A DNA stretch of 64,000 bases from Streptosporangium album (GCF_014203795.1 NZ_JACHJU010000002.1:806001-870000); one strand, 5' to 3'; positions 40,750 through 52,499 are shown, counted from the stretch's first letter. Program-made: numbers and translations. Notes: generated by a model from the letters alone, not told the origin.

Positions 40750-42672
40750 TCAGTGCCAGAGGGTCACCTCGGTGCCCGCCGGGACCTGCTGGCCACCCGG
40801 CGGGATCTGGGCCAGGACCGTGGCCCGGCCCGAGCCTCTTTTCACCTTCACACTCACCCCCGCCGCGCGCAGCTCGTCCCGCGCGGCTCTGACGTCCTTG
40901 AACAACACGTTGGGGACGACGACGATCTGCTGGTCCTCGTTGACGTTCTGGTCGTTGTTCTCCCAGGGCCAGTGCCACTCGCCGTTGCTGCACTGCGACA
41001 GGGTCATCCGGACGACGGCGCCCTTGTCGATCTCCGCGTTGGGCTGGGGGTCCTGGGCGATGACCGTGCAGGGCTGGGCGGCGTCGGTCTGCTCGACGAA
41101 CTCGGGGGTGAACCCCGCGCCGCGCAACATGGCGTCGGCCTGGTCGCGGGGCATGCCCTTGACGTCGGGCATGACCAGGCCGGCGCTCATCACCAGGGCG
41201 ACCTTGCTGCCCTCCTTGACCTGGTTGCCCACCGCGGGGCTGGTCTTCATCACCTGGCCGCGCGGCACGGTCTCGCTGGACTGTTTCTTGACGCCGCCGA
41301 CCACCAGCCCGACCTCCGCGAGCTTCGTCCGCGCGCTGTTCTCGTCCAGGCCGACGACGTTGGGCACGGGGATCCGCTTGGGGCCCGCCGAGGCGATGAT
41401 GAGCAGCTTGGACTTGCCCTCCACCTCGGTGCCCGCCTCCGGGTCGGTCCGTATCACGTTGCCCTTGGGCACGTCCTCGCTGTTCTCGGCCTTGCCGATC
41501 TCGACGGCGAAGCCGGCCTGCCTGGCCTCGCCCTCGGCGATCGTGACGTTCTTGCCGACCAGCTTGGGCACCGTGATGGTCGTGCTCTGGGAGAACAGCC
41601 AGCCGGTCACCCCCACCGCGGCGACCATCACCACGGCCAGCGCGATCACGAACCAGTTGGGCCGGAACCTCTCCGGCTTCCGGGCGGCGGGCGCGGCGTG
41701 GTCGGTGACGGGGCTGGTGAGCAGGTCGACGCGCGGCTGGATCAGGGTCTGGTTGGCCGGCGGGGGCGCCGAGTCCTGCCCGCGAGGGGGACCGACGGGA
41801 ACCGACGGCACCGGGCCGCTCTCCCGAGGCAGGGCCCGGTGCGCCTCCACCGCGGCGACCAGCATCGCGGTCGCGTCCGCCGGGCGGTCCGCGGGGTCGC
41901 GGGCCGTCGCCTGGGCCACCAGCGTGTCCAGCAGCGGCGAGGTCTCCGGCAGCAGGGCCGAGGGCACGGGCACGGTGTCGTGCACGTGCCGGTAGGCCAC
42001 CGACATCGGGGTGTCGCCCTCGTACGGCTGGCGGCCGGTGAGCAGCTCGAACAGCATGATCCCGGCCGAGTAGACGTCGCTGCGGACGTCGGCGGCTCCG
42101 GAGGTCACCTGCTCGGGCGACATGTAGCCGATGGTGCCGATCATGACACCCGTGCGTGTCTGGTTGGTCGCCTCGATCGCGCGGGCCAGGCCGAAGTCCA
42201 CCACCTTGATCCGGCCGTCGTCACTGAGCAGCACGTTCTCCGGTTTGACGTCCCGGTGGACCAGTCCGGCCTGGTGCGCGGCGCCCAGCGCGGCGAGCAC
42301 CGGGATCATGACCTCGAGGGCCTCGCGGGCGGGCAGTCTGCCCCGGGCACGGAGCACGTCGCGCAGGGTGCGTCCCGGCACGTACTCCATCGACAGGTAG
42401 ACGTTGTCTCCGTCGGTGCCCTGGTCGAAGACGTGCACCACGTTGGGGTGCGAGAGGCTGGCAACCGACTTGGCCTCGCCGATGAACCGCCGCACGAACG
42501 CGGGATCCTCGGCGAGGGAACGGTGCATCACCTTCACGGCGACCGTGCGGTCGAGCCGGATGTCCAGAGCCACATAGACGGTCGCCATGCCGCCCCGGGC
42601 AATCCGGGACTCAACGCGGTAACGCCCGTCGAGGAGCTTCCCGACGAGGGGGTCCGTAAGCGTCGTGTCCAC
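40750..42672 (-). CDS. PASTA-domain Ser/Thr protein kinase (Stk1/PknB type)
   Basis: A 640-aa transmembrane kinase. The kinase domain (1-275) has the Gly-rich loop ARGGMA, catalytic K47, HRDVKPEN with D141, and DFG at 159-161. A juxtamembrane linker leads to one membrane span (341-360) and four extracellular PASTA repeats that sense muropeptides or lipid II. Between PASTA 3 and 4 is an unusual Trp/Asn-rich linker (GEWHWPWENNDQ). It probably regulates cell-wall growth. It lies alone, not in the usual pknB/rodA/pbpA division cluster. Confidence 0.95.
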   Translation of the reverse strand: MDTTLTDPLVGKLLDGRYRVESRIARGGMATVYVALDIRLDRTVAVKVMHRSLAEDPAFVRRFIGEAKSVASLSHPNVVHVFDQGTDGDNVYLSMEYVPGRTLRDVLRARGRLPAREALEVMIPVLAALGAAHQAGLVHRDVKPENVLLSDDGRIKVVDFGLARAIEATNQTRTGVMIGTIGYMSPEQVTSGAADVRSDVYSAGIMLFELLTGRQPYEGDTPMSVAYRHVHDTVPVPSALLPETSPLLDTLVAQATARDPADRPADATAMLVAAVEAHRALPRESGPVPSVPVGPPRGQDSAPPPANQTLIQPRVDLLTSPVTDHAAPAARKPERFRPNWFVIALAVVMVAAVGVTGWLFSQSTTITVPKLVGKNVTIAEGEARQAGFAVEIGKAENSEDVPKGNVIRTDPEAGTEVEGKSKLLIIASAGPKRIPVPNVVGLDENSARTKLAEVGLVVGGVKKQSSETVPRGQVMKTSPAVGNQVKEGSKVALVMSAGLVMPDVKGMPRDQADAMLRGAGFTPEFVEQTDAAQPCTVIAQDPQPNAEIDKGAVVRMTLSQCSNGEWHWPWENNDQNVNEDQQIVVVPNVLFKDVRAARDELRAAGVSVKVKRGSGRATVLAQIPPGGQQVPAGTEVTLWH

Positions 42673-42748
42673 GCGGCTGAGTTTACGGGCGATTTGATGC
42701 CCGCAGGGTCCCCGTGTTCCAAACCGATGCCGAGAAGTTGACTGTTTC

Positions 42749-44831
<2,083 letters not shown>

Positions 44832-44838
44832 GCGTGCT

Positions 44839-45034
44839 CCGCTCCCTTCGCCGGCATGACCCGGATCAGGTTCGTGGCGGTCGAGGGCTCGCTTGCGGTC
44901 ACGCCCGGATCGCCGTCCGCCCGCCGTCGTGCTCGTCCGCGCCGAAGGCGCGACTTCTCTCGCACGTCACCGGGCCCACCGCGGTCCTCGTCGCTCCGCA
45001 GCCCTCCTCTCAGCCCGGTGCGTTCCGGGCTCCC
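44839..45034 (-). promoter_or_regulatory. TPP (THI box) riboswitch
   Basis: Read on the minus strand, all conserved TPP elements are present in order: GGGAGCCC..., CACCGGGCTGAGAGGAGGGC, a long variable P3 arm, GAACCTGATCCGGGTCATGCC, then GGCGAAGGGAGCGG. The last segment overlaps the only ribosome-binding site for thiO (ATG 44831), so ligand binding should hide it and block translation. No terminator hairpin was seen between aptamer and start. The extended P3 region of about 90 nt is longer than in E. coli. Confidence 0.95.
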
Positions 45035-45150
45035 GCGCGTCTTGTCCCTCCCACCTTAGGGGCATCGGACAACACCATCATCGTGTGGGATGTGAGCTAA
45101 ATACCGTTTTCGTTATCGAACCGCGTTGGTAGGAGATCGCTCCGGCCGCT

Positions 45151-45156
45151 TAGGCT
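45151..45156 (+). promoter_or_regulatory. -10 element of a probably leaderless promoter
   Basis: TAGGCT lies eight bases before the GTG start of the FAD oxidoreductase. A TTGGTA at 45126-45131 is a possible -35 with a long 19-bp spacer. No ribosome-binding site fits the GTG. Confidence 0.45.
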
Positions 45157-45164
45157 CGTAGATT

Positions 45165-46337
45165 GTGAATCATGTCGTGGTGGTTGGCGCCGGCCTGGCC
45201 GGCGTGCGGAGCGTCGAGGCATTACGGGCCCACGGGTTCGGCGGCACGATCACTTTGCTCGGTGAGGAGGCGCACCGGCCCTACGACCGTCCGCCGCTCT
45301 CGAAGAGCGTCCTGCTGGGTGAGACCGACTCCACGGTCGTCGACTCCGACCTGGACGCGCTGGAGGTCGACTTTCGCGCGAGCGTCGTCGCCAAGGGGCT
45401 CCGCGAGGGCGTGGTGGAGACCACGGAGGGCGAGCTGGCCTACGACGGGCTGGTGATCGCCACCGGCTCGCGCCCGATCCGCCTCCGCGGCGACGGCCCG
45501 CAGCACGTCCTGCGCACCATCGACGACGCGCTGGAACTGCGTGCCCTGCTCACCGGAGGAGCGAAGGTCGCCGTCATCGGCGCGGGCTGGATCGGCGCCG
45601 AGGTCACCACCGCCGCCCGCAAGGCGGGCTGCGAGGTGACAGTCGTCGAGACCGCCGACGTCCCCCTGAGCGCCGCCCTCGGCCCCGTGGGCGCGCACAC
45701 CGTCGCCTGGTACGGCCAGGCGGGCGTGGACCTGCGCCTGGGCACCGCGGTCGCCTCGGTCGACCAGGGCGGGCTGACCCTGGCCGACGGCTCCCTGGTC
45801 GAGGCCGACGTGGTCGTCACCGGCGTCGGCGTACGGCCCGCGGTCGAGTGGCTCGCCGGTTCCGGTCTCGAACTCGACAACGGGGTCGTCACCGACGAGC
45901 ACCTGCGCACCTCGCTGCCGAACGTCGTCGCCGTGGGCGACTGCGCGGCCTGGTGGTCGCGCCGCTACGGCCGCCGCCTGCGGGTGGAGCACTGGGACAC
46001 CGCGCTGGGCGCCCCCGACGTGGCCGTGGCCACGCTCCTGGGTGACGAGGCGGTCTACGACCCGGTGCCCTATTTCTGGTCCGAGCAGTTCGGTCACATG
46101 GTGCAGTACGCCGGGGACCACGACGGCGGCCGCCTGGTCATGCGCGGGGATCCGGCGACCGACACCAGGTGGGGGGTCTGCTGGGTGACCGGGGACGACA
46201 GGCTCACGGCGGTGCTCGCCGTCAACCGTCCCCGCGACCTCGTCCAGGGCCGCCGCCTCATCGAGCGCGGACAGCGTCTCGACGTCGATCGCCTGGCCGA
46301 CCCTGCGGTAGCGTTGCGCGACTGTACGGCGGCGTAA
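45165..46337 (+). CDS. FAD-dependent pyridine nucleotide-disulfide oxidoreductase (ferredoxin reductase-like)
   Basis: A 390-aa flavoprotein like ferredoxin or rubredoxin reductases of oxygenase systems. FAD site VVVVGAGLAGVRSVEALR, PYDRPPLSKSVLLGE, NAD site VAVIGAGWIGAEVTTAA, and VAVGDCAAW, plus a reductase C-terminal domain (PYFWSEQFGHMVQYAG). No ferredoxin or oxygenase gene is adjacent. The GTG at 45165 is eight bases after TAGGCT, a good -10, so the message is probably leaderless. Confidence 0.9.
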   Translation: MNHVVVVGAGLAGVRSVEALRAHGFGGTITLLGEEAHRPYDRPPLSKSVLLGETDSTVVDSDLDALEVDFRASVVAKGLREGVVETTEGELAYDGLVIATGSRPIRLRGDGPQHVLRTIDDALELRALLTGGAKVAVIGAGWIGAEVTTAARKAGCEVTVVETADVPLSAALGPVGAHTVAWYGQAGVDLRLGTAVASVDQGGLTLADGSLVEADVVVTGVGVRPAVEWLAGSGLELDNGVVTDEHLRTSLPNVVAVGDCAAWWSRRYGRRLRVEHWDTALGAPDVAVATLLGDEAVYDPVPYFWSEQFGHMVQYAGDHDGGRLVMRGDPATDTRWGVCWVTGDDRLTAVLAVNRPRDLVQGRRLIERGQRLDVDRLADPAVALRDCTAA

Positions 46338-46387
46338 CCTCGCCGCAGGGTGTTTGGCGAAGGGCTCGATGTGGTAGTGGTGGATTC

Positions 46388-46765
46388 GTGACGCTTTCTG
46401 TTGCGCAGATCGACCGGGAAACCGACCAGTTGGTGGGCGAGTGGCTCACCCTGAGCGAGGTGGCCAGGAGGCTCAACCTCAGCGCCGGTCGCGCCAAGCA
46501 ACTTCTCAAGGACCGCAAGCTCATCGGAGTGCGGCGCGGGGGTGGCGAGCCCCAGGTCCCCGCCGCCTTCATCGCCGCCGACGACGACGTCGTCAAGGGC
46601 CTGCCGGGCACGCTTACCGTGCTGCTCGACGCGGGCTACAGCGACGTCGAGTCGCTCCGGTGGCTGTTCACCCCGGACGACACCCTGCCGGGCTCACCGG
46701 TGGACGCGATCGTCGCGGGCCGCCATACCGAGGTCAAGCGACGTGCCCAGGCCCTCGGTTTCTGA
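46388..46765 (+). CDS. Rv2175c family DNA-binding protein
   Basis: A 125-aa protein of the Rv2175c family, small winged-helix DNA-binding proteins of actinobacteria that in mycobacteria are phosphorylated by the kinase PknL. It has the [30 protein letters not shown] and the C-terminal [20 protein letters not shown], then [22 protein letters not shown] 46388 has no ribosome-binding site. Its last 23 bases overlap thiE in another frame, so the two are cotranscribed. Function unknown. Confidence 0.9.
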   Translation: MTLSVAQIDRETDQLVGEWLTLSEVARRLNLSAGRAKQLLKDRKLIGVRRGGGEPQVPAAFIAADDDVVKGLPGTLTVLLDAGYSDVESLRWLFTPDDTLPGSPVDAIVAGRHTEVKRRAQALGF

Positions 46766-47384
46766 CGCCCGCCTCTACCTGTGCACCGACGGACGCCGTA
46801 ACCGCGGGGACCTCGCCGACTTTCTCGACGCCGCCCTGGCCGGCGGCGTCGACATCGTGCAGTTGCGCGAGAAGGGTCTGGAGGCGCGCGAGGAGCTCGA
46901 GCTCCTCGAGGTCTTCCGCGCGGCCTGTGACCGCCACGGCAGACTCCTGGCGGTCAACGACCGCGCGGACATCGCCTACGCGGCCCGTCCCGACGTGCTC
47001 CACCTCGGCCAGGACGACCTGCCGGTGCCGGTCGTGCGCGACATGCTCGGCGACGACATCCTCATCGGGCGTTCCACTCACGCCGACGATGAGGCGTCCG
47101 CCGCCGCCGTCGAACCCGGGGTCGACTACTTCTGCTGCGGCCCGATCTGGCCGACGCCCACCAAACCCGGGCGGTCCGCCCCGGGACCCGGCCTGCTCCG
47201 GCACGCCGCGTCCCTGGCCACCGACCGGCCCTGGTTCGGCATCGGCGGCATCGACCTCGCCAACCTGGACGAGGTCATGTCGTACGGCGTGCGCAGGGTC
47301 GTGGTCGTGCGGGCCATAACCGAGGCCGACGACCCGAAGGCGGCTGCCGAGGAGTTCCAGCGGCGGCTGACCGGCTCGACCTGA
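46743..47384 (+). CDS. thiE: thiamine phosphate synthase
   Basis: A 213-aa ThiE that couples the thiazole and pyrimidine units of thiamine. Motifs: [71 protein letters not shown] and [14 protein letters not shown]. The start is GTG 46743, inside the 3' end of the Rv2175c-like gene. It lies apart from and opposite to the thiO-thiS-thiG operon and has no riboswitch of its own in view. Confidence 0.93.
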   Translation: MPRPSVSDARLYLCTDGRRNRGDLADFLDAALAGGVDIVQLREKGLEAREELELLEVFRAACDRHGRLLAVNDRADIAYAARPDVLHLGQDDLPVPVVRDMLGDDILIGRSTHADDEASAAAVEPGVDYFCCGPIWPTPTKPGRSAPGPGLLRHAASLATDRPWFGIGGIDLANLDEVMSYGVRRVVVVRAITEADDPKAAAEEFQRRLTGST

Positions 47385-47414
47385 CCGGCTCCGTGCCGGT
47401 GGCGGTGGAGCCGG

Positions 47415-48482
47415 TCAGGTGCGGCGGGACGTCGCGGCCACGGCCAGCTCGGCCAGGGCCGTGCGGGCCTCCGCGGTGATCGGGGCGTCGTCCAGCGAGC
47501 TCAGGGCGTCTTCGAGATACTTCTTGATCATCTCTTCGCACGCGAGGAGCGCCCCGGTCTCCTCGATGATCTGCCGGAGCCGCTCGACCCCGGACACGTC
47601 CAGGTCGGGGTCGCCGAGCGTGGCGCGCACGGTCTCCGCCTGGACGGAGGAGGCCGCGGCGAGTGCGCGGGCGATGAGCATCGTCCGCTTGCCCTCCCGC
47701 AGGTCGTCACCGGCGGGCTTGCCGGTCTCGGCGGGATCGCCGAACACGCCCAGGATGTCGTCGCGGAGCTGGAAGGCGATGCCCACGCACCGGCCGTACT
47801 CCTCGCACAGCCGGTCGATCCACGGGGCGCGCTCCCGCGCCGCCAGCACCAGCCCGAGCCGGAGCGGCTGCTCGACCGAGTATTTGCCGCTCTTGAAGAG
47901 GGCGACCCGCAGCGCGCTGTCGAAGCTGTTCTCACCGTGGGCCTGTTCCAGCAGGTCCAGATACTGGCCGCACATCAGCTCGGTGCGCATGTGGTCGTGG
48001 ACCTCCTGCGCCGCGGCGAGCGAGGCGGGCGGCAGACCGCTGCCCCGCCACATCTCACCGGACCAGATGAGCATCAGGTTGCCCAGCAGGATGGCGGCAC
48101 TCTCGCCGAACTGCTCGGCGGAGCCGTGCCAGCCCGCCTTCTCGTGCAGCCTCTGGAACCTGCGGTGCGCCGAGGGCATTCCCCGGCGCAGGTCGCTGGC
48201 GTCCATGACGTCGTCGTGCACCAGGGCGCTCGCCTGGAGCAGTTCGAGTGACGCGGCGGCCGTGAAGAACGCGGGGTCCTCGCCGCCCCCCGCGCCGCGC
48301 CAGCCCCAGTAGCAGAACGCCGGGCGCAGCCGTTTCCCACCCGCCAGGAACTCCTCGGCGGCCGCAATGAGAGGTGCCACCTCGGGAGCGTTGATCCGAG
48401 GTCGCTGCCGCTCGACGAATTCCCTGAGCGAACGATCCACTTCGGAGCGGATGATGTCGAGCGCAGCTGCGGAATTGGTCAT
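47415..48482 (-). CDS. polyprenyl (geranylgeranyl-type) diphosphate synthase
   Basis: A 355-aa trans-isoprenyl diphosphate synthase. The first Asp-rich motif is DDVMD at 90-94 in ALVHDDVMDASDLRRG and the second is RDDILGVFGD; GGKRLRP binds the allylic substrate. It builds C20 or longer chains for menaquinone, carotenoids or lipid carriers; exact chain length cannot be read reliably. It diverges from metF with a 106-base gap containing both promoters. Confidence 0.92.
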   Translation of the reverse strand: MTNSAAALDIIRSEVDRSLREFVERQRPRINAPEVAPLIAAAEEFLAGGKRLRPAFCYWGWRGAGGGEDPAFFTAAASLELLQASALVHDDVMDASDLRRGMPSAHRRFQRLHEKAGWHGSAEQFGESAAILLGNLMLIWSGEMWRGSGLPPASLAAAQEVHDHMRTELMCGQYLDLLEQAHGENSFDSALRVALFKSGKYSVEQPLRLGLVLAARERAPWIDRLCEEYGRCVGIAFQLRDDILGVFGDPAETGKPAGDDLREGKRTMLIARALAAASSVQAETVRATLGDPDLDVSGVERLRQIIEETGALLACEEMIKKYLEDALSSLDDAPITAEARTALAELAVAATSRRT

Positions 48483-48588
48483 GCCCTGACATTATCGGGC
48501 CTTAGCGACGACTCCTATCTGTAGAGGTGGGCGCTTCGCCGCTAATTGCGGTTATTGGCGGCGGCAGTGTGACCAGTACCCTGGAACC

Positions 48589-49521
48589 ATGGCTCTGGGT
48601 CGCCCGTCAGTCCTTCCCGACCGCGTGCCCACCGTCCGCGAGATCCTCGCCGCCGGTGGCCGGTCGTTCTCCTTCGAATTCATGCCTCCGAAGACCGACG
48701 AGGGGGAGCGGCAGCTCTGGCGCGCCATCCGGGAACTGGAGGCGCTGCGCCCGTCGTTCGTGTCGGTCACCTACGGCGCCGGCGGCGGCACCCGCGACCG
48801 CACGGTCGAGATCGTGGAGCGGCTCGCCCACGAGACCACGCTGACCCCGGTCGCCCACTTCACCGCCGTCAACCACTCCATCCGCGAGCTGCGCCATCTG
48901 GTCGGCCGCTTCGCGGACGCGGGCGTGCGCAACATCCTCGCGGTGCGGGGCGACCCGCCCGGCGATCCCATGGGTGAGTGGGTGCGCCACCCCGAAGGCG
49001 TCCTCTACGCCGACGATCTGGTCCGGCTGATCCGCCAGGCCGGCGACTTCTGCGTGGGCGTGGCGGCCTTCCCCTACAAGCACCCCAGGTCGGGCTCGGT
49101 GGAGGCCGACACCGAGCACTTCGTGCGCAAGTGCCGTGCGGGAGCCGACTACGCGATCACCCAGATGTTCTTCCAGGCGGACGACTACCTGCGGCTGCGC
49201 GACCGGGTGGCGGCCAGGGGCTGCGACACCCCGATCATCCCCGGCATCATGCCGGTCACCCAGTTGAGCACGATCGCCCGGTCCGAGCAGCTCTCCGGCG
49301 CGCCGTTCCCGGCGGATGTGGCGGCGAGGTTCGAGGCCGTCGCCGACGATCCGGCCGCCGTGCGCCGGCTGGGCATCGAGCACGCCGCGGAGCTCTGCCA
49401 GACCCTGCTCGACGAGGGCGTGCCCGGAATCCACTTCATCACCTTCAACCGCTCCAGCGCGACCCGTGAGGTCTTCCAGGCCCTCGACGTCGCCCCGAAG
49501 GCCGCTTTCCTGCCCGCGTAG
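48589..49521 (+). CDS. metF: methylenetetrahydrofolate reductase
   Basis: A 310-aa MTHFR reducing 5,10-methylene-THF to 5-methyl-THF for methionine synthesis. TIM-barrel FAD enzyme with [74 protein letters not shown] and the C-terminal [13 protein letters not shown]. The start ATG 48589 is the natural family start although its ribosome-binding site is weak (CCCTGGAACC). Confidence 0.95.
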   Translation: MALGRPSVLPDRVPTVREILAAGGRSFSFEFMPPKTDEGERQLWRAIRELEALRPSFVSVTYGAGGGTRDRTVEIVERLAHETTLTPVAHFTAVNHSIRELRHLVGRFADAGVRNILAVRGDPPGDPMGEWVRHPEGVLYADDLVRLIRQAGDFCVGVAAFPYKHPRSGSVEADTEHFVRKCRAGADYAITQMFFQADDYLRLRDRVAARGCDTPIIPGIMPVTQLSTIARSEQLSGAPFPADVAARFEAVADDPAAVRRLGIEHAAELCQTLLDEGVPGIHFITFNRSSATREVFQALDVAPKAAFLPA

Positions 49522-49573
49522 AGCCGACCTGCCGCGCCGCCGTGCACGGCGGCGCGGCGACCGGTCCCCGCCG

Positions 49574-50131
49574 CTACCCGCGCAGCGGGAGCACCGCCCC
49601 GAGGATCGCATAGCGCTCGTAGCCGCCCGGGAAGACGAACTGGGTGAGAAGGTCCACGAAACCGGCACTGCGGTAGAGATGCCGGGCCGCGGTGGGCTGG
49701 TCGCGGGTGGACAGTACGGCGGTGCGTTCCGGGCGGCCGGCGCACATGCCCGTGACCAGCGTCCGGCCGATGCCCTTGCCCTGGTAGTCGGGGTGGACGT
49801 GGATCTCGGCGAGCTCCAGGGCGTCGCCGAGCCAGCCGCGCGCGCTGCCCTCGCCGTACCGCTCCGCCATGGCCTGGTGGACGACGTCGTGCCACCACTG
49901 CCCGGGGACCCCGTGGAAGCCGTAGGCCAGACCCACCGGCATCCCGTCGGGCCGCTCGGCGAACAGGCAGGTGAAGCCCGGGTGGACGGCATGGTTTCCC
50001 ATGATCGTCTTTCGGCCGGAGAGCTGGTCGGCGGGAGGGGCCATCGCGGCGGTGTAGATCTCCAGGACCGCGTCCAGCCGGGCGGCGAACTCCCCGGGGC
50101 CGACCTGTCGCAGTCCGATCACCCCATGCAC
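49574..50131 (-). CDS. GNAT family N-acetyltransferase
   Basis: A 185-aa GNAT protein. The acetyl-CoA binding motif A is LAEIHVHPDYQGKGIGRTLVTGM, followed by AARHLYRSAGFVDLLTQF. The acceptor is unknown. It converges on metF with a 52-base gap. ATG 50131 is the first reasonable start. Confidence 0.85.
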   Translation of the reverse strand: MHGVIGLRQVGPGEFAARLDAVLEIYTAAMAPPADQLSGRKTIMGNHAVHPGFTCLFAERPDGMPVGLAYGFHGVPGQWWHDVVHQAMAERYGEGSARGWLGDALELAEIHVHPDYQGKGIGRTLVTGMCAGRPERTAVLSTRDQPTAARHLYRSAGFVDLLTQFVFPGGYERYAILGAVLPLRG

Positions 50132-50302
50132 CCTAGCAGGGCGGACATCGACCTGGCCGGTGAAAGGTACATAAGTGGCGTTTGGTATGTCTCGTTCGAC
50201 CTTTGGGTGCCTTCATCCCCTTCGGGCCCGAGAGATGCCGGCTCGGGAGGGGGGACGGGCGTGTCCCTCGCCTCTCCGTCCCGGACGCCGGGACCGTGGA
50301 CG

Positions 50303-50327
50303 CCGGCCCCCGCGGAGCGGGGGCCGG
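50303..50327. terminator. terminator near the YbaK gene
   Basis: Perfect 11-bp arms CCGGCCCCCGC/GCGGGGGCCGG with a 3-nt loop lie just past the stop of the YbaK-like gene. Confidence 0.7.
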
Positions 50328-50334
50328 ACGGCGG

Positions 50335-50814
50335 TCAGCGCTCCACGTCCACCGGGGTGCCGGCGGTGAGGCGGACGAGCTCGGCGAAGGAGGTGGGGAA
50401 GACCGTGTGCGGATGGCCCGCGGCAGCCCAGACGACCGGGTGCCTGTCGAGCCAGGTGTCGACCAGCGTCCTGAGCGGGGCGGGGTGGCCGACCGGGGCG
50501 ACGCCGCCGATGACCTGACCGGTGGTGGCGCGCACGAAGTCGGGGGCGGCCCGCTTGACCTTCGCCGCGCCCACCCGTTCGGCGATCAGATCGGTGTCCA
50601 CCCGGTGGGCGCCGCTGGTGAGGACGAGAAGCGGGGCTCCGTCGGCGTCGAAGACCAGGCTGTTGGCGATGGCGCCGACCTCGCAGCCAAGCTGCGCTGC
50701 GGCGGTCGCGGCGGTCGGCGCGGCCTCCGCGAACACGACGATCTCGCCGGTGACTCCGTGCTCGCCCAGGACGGCGGCGACCTTCTCGACATTGGGATGC
50801 AACTTTTCTGGCAC
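50335..50814 (-). CDS. YbaK/EbsC family aminoacyl-tRNA deacylase
   Basis: A 159-aa YbaK-fold protein that probably hydrolyses mischarged aminoacyl-tRNA in trans. The family block GCEVGAIANSLVFDADGAPLLVL, followed by KVKRAAPDFVRATTGQVIGGVAPVGHP and HTVFPTSFAELVRLT, is complete, including the catalytic-type Lys and Gly-x-x-Pro loop. The exact tRNA target is unknown. It has a dedicated terminator. Confidence 0.9.
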   Translation of the reverse strand: MPEKLHPNVEKVAAVLGEHGVTGEIVVFAEAAPTAATAAAQLGCEVGAIANSLVFDADGAPLLVLTSGAHRVDTDLIAERVGAAKVKRAAPDFVRATTGQVIGGVAPVGHPAPLRTLVDTWLDRHPVVWAAAGHPHTVFPTSFAELVRLTAGTPVDVER

Positions 50815-50933
50815 GGGGTCACTCTAAACAGGTTGACCATTGATTGCCGCTTCATTACTGATGGCAGATAAGCGTGATCCGTGCGCTATGGTCCCTTGGT
50901 CCGAGCATCGGTGATATGAGGGGATGATTTTAG

Positions 50934-51731
50934 GTGGGGGTTGAACGGCGGCTCGGAGTGGCCGCGCTCATGACGGCGGGGGCCGTGCTTCTCTCTTCTC
51001 TCGGCCTTTCCGGGGCCGCGAGCGCCCAGACCGTCACCGCGGCGCCGCCGGCCGTCGCGGTGAAGGCCGCGGGGGCGGCCGCGTTCGCCGCACCCGGCAA
51101 AACGCTCAAGATCGGCGCCAAGGGCGCCGCGGTCCAGATGCTGCAGACGCGGTTGAAGGAGCTCGGCTATGTGCCCGGCAAGCTCGACGGCCGGTACGGC
51201 GGGGCCACCCAGGCCGCGGTCTGGGCCTTCCAGAAGGTCAACGGCATCACACCGACCAGCACCGTGGCGCGCAGGACGTGGAACGCCCTGGAGGCCCCGA
51301 AGGCGCCCAAGGTGCTGGTGCCCAACGGCAAGCCGACCCGGGTCGAGATGAACCTCACCACGCAGGTGATGGTCCTCTACGTCAACGGCCGGGTGAAGCT
51401 GATCAGCCACACCTCCTCCGGCAGCGGGATCCCGTACTGCGAGACGGCGAACTGGGGCGGCAAGGTGCAGCGGTTCTGCGGCGACGCCCGTACGCCGACG
51501 GGCGACTACAAGACGACCTGGCGCAGGGACGGCTGGCACAAGTCCTATCTCGGCCAGCTCTACAACCCGATCTTCTTCAACGGCGGCATCGCCTTCCACG
51601 GCGCGCTGTCGGTGCCGCTGGCTCCCGCCTCGCACGGCTGCGTCCGGCTCCCCATGAACGTGGCGTCGGTGCTCCCCGGCCTGCTGGGCAAGGGCGTCCC
51701 GGTGCACGTGAGAGGTAAGTTCGTCCGATAG
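50934..51731 (+). CDS. secreted L,D-transpeptidase with peptidoglycan-binding domain
   Basis: A 265-aa exported protein: signal peptide (1-31, cleaved after ASA), a PG-binding-1 domain (about 60-115; LKIGAKGAAVQMLQTRLKELGY), then a YkuD catalytic domain with the HG...SHGCVRL motif and nucleophile C236. It forms 3-3 cross-links or attaches proteins to peptidoglycan. The GTG at 50934 lies downstream of GAGGGGA. A 34-nt perfect palindromic terminator follows. Confidence 0.92.
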   Translation: MGVERRLGVAALMTAGAVLLSSLGLSGAASAQTVTAAPPAVAVKAAGAAAFAAPGKTLKIGAKGAAVQMLQTRLKELGYVPGKLDGRYGGATQAAVWAFQKVNGITPTSTVARRTWNALEAPKAPKVLVPNGKPTRVEMNLTTQVMVLYVNGRVKLISHTSSGSGIPYCETANWGGKVQRFCGDARTPTGDYKTTWRRDGWHKSYLGQLYNPIFFNGGIAFHGALSVPLAPASHGCVRLPMNVASVLPGLLGKGVPVHVRGKFVR

Positions 51732-51740
51732 TCACAGGTG

Positions 51741-51774
51741 AAGGCCCCGGGAGATCATGATCTCCCGGGGCCTT
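51741..51774 (+). terminator. palindromic terminator of the L,D-transpeptidase gene
   Basis: A perfect 17+17 palindrome with outer arms AAGGCCCCGGG/CCCGGGGCCTT, nine bases after the stop. Its outer arms are the same as those of the aroF attenuator. Confidence 0.85.
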
Positions 51775-51813
51775 GCCGTTTCCGGAGGGCCGGGCCTCCG
51801 TCCGTCGCCTTAC

Positions 51814-51845
51814 TTGACACTATGAGTGATCGAATTTATGTTCGA
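51814..51845 (+). promoter_or_regulatory. LexA-box (SOS) promoter
   Basis: TTGACA (51814-51819) and TATGTT (51837-51842) are spaced 17 bp, an almost ideal vegetative promoter. TCGAATTTATGTTCGA (51830-51845) overlaps the -10 and matches the actinobacterial LexA box TCGAAC-N4-GTTCGA with one mismatch. It points at the HEPN-domain gene 207 bases downstream. Confidence 0.7.
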
Positions 51846-52052
51846 TGTAATGACGTGAGACTCGCGGATCACGTCCAGGGTGGCCGATCGTGTCCGCCTC
51901 GTCGCCACAGGCGATCGGGCCAGGTCGGGGCGGACGGGGAGAGGGGAAGCTCCTCGTCCGGCCACCCGGCGGATTTGTCGGTGGGGTCTGCAAGTGTTGA
52001 CATCACCGGCGAAAACGCCGGGAGCCGCTTGTGACCTAGGAGGCTGAAGCAC

Positions 52053-52499
52053 ATGACCCCTCGGCTCAGCGATTCCGGCGGGCCCCGGTTGTCGCCCACG
52101 GCGCGGGCGCACCTGACCGACGCGCGTGACTGCCTGGAGGAGGCGGCCGCCGCCCGGACCCCCGCCACCCGTTACGTCGCCGCCCACCTGGCGGCGCTCA
52201 GGGCCGCCGCCGCCATCCTGGCCGCACGGCCGCGCCCCATGGACGGCCGCAGGCGCCGGCTGCGCAGCGCCTGGGAGCTGCTGCCCGAGGCCGAGCCACG
52301 GCTCGCCGACTGGGCGCCCTATTTCGAGATGAGCGCGACCAAGCGGGCCTCGGCCGAGGCGGGGATGACCCGCGTGGTGTCGGCGCGGGACGCCGAGGAG
52401 CTGATCTCCGAGGCGGAGCGGTTCGTCACCACGGTGGAGAAGCTGCTGGGCGTGCCCACCCAGCCCATGCTGCCCGGTCGCGTCCCCCTGGCCGGCTAG
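52053..52499 (+). CDS. SAV_6107 family HEPN domain protein
   Basis: A 148-aa helical protein of the actinomycete SAV_6107/HEPN group. It shows ARAHLTDARDCLEEAAAARTPATRYVAAHLAALRAAAAILA, then RRRRLRSAWELLPEAEPRLADWAPYF and ISEAERFVTTVEKLLG. The group is often met near translesion polymerase genes; none is beside it here. The ribosome-binding site is AGGAGGC. An SOS-type promoter upstream suggests DNA-damage induction. The RNase motif of toxin HEPNs (RxxxxH) is not evident. Confidence 0.88.
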   Translation: MTPRLSDSGGPRLSPTARAHLTDARDCLEEAAAARTPATRYVAAHLAALRAAAAILAARPRPMDGRRRRLRSAWELLPEAEPRLADWAPYFEMSATKRASAEAGMTRVVSARDAEELISEAERFVTTVEKLLGVPTQPMLPGRVPLAG

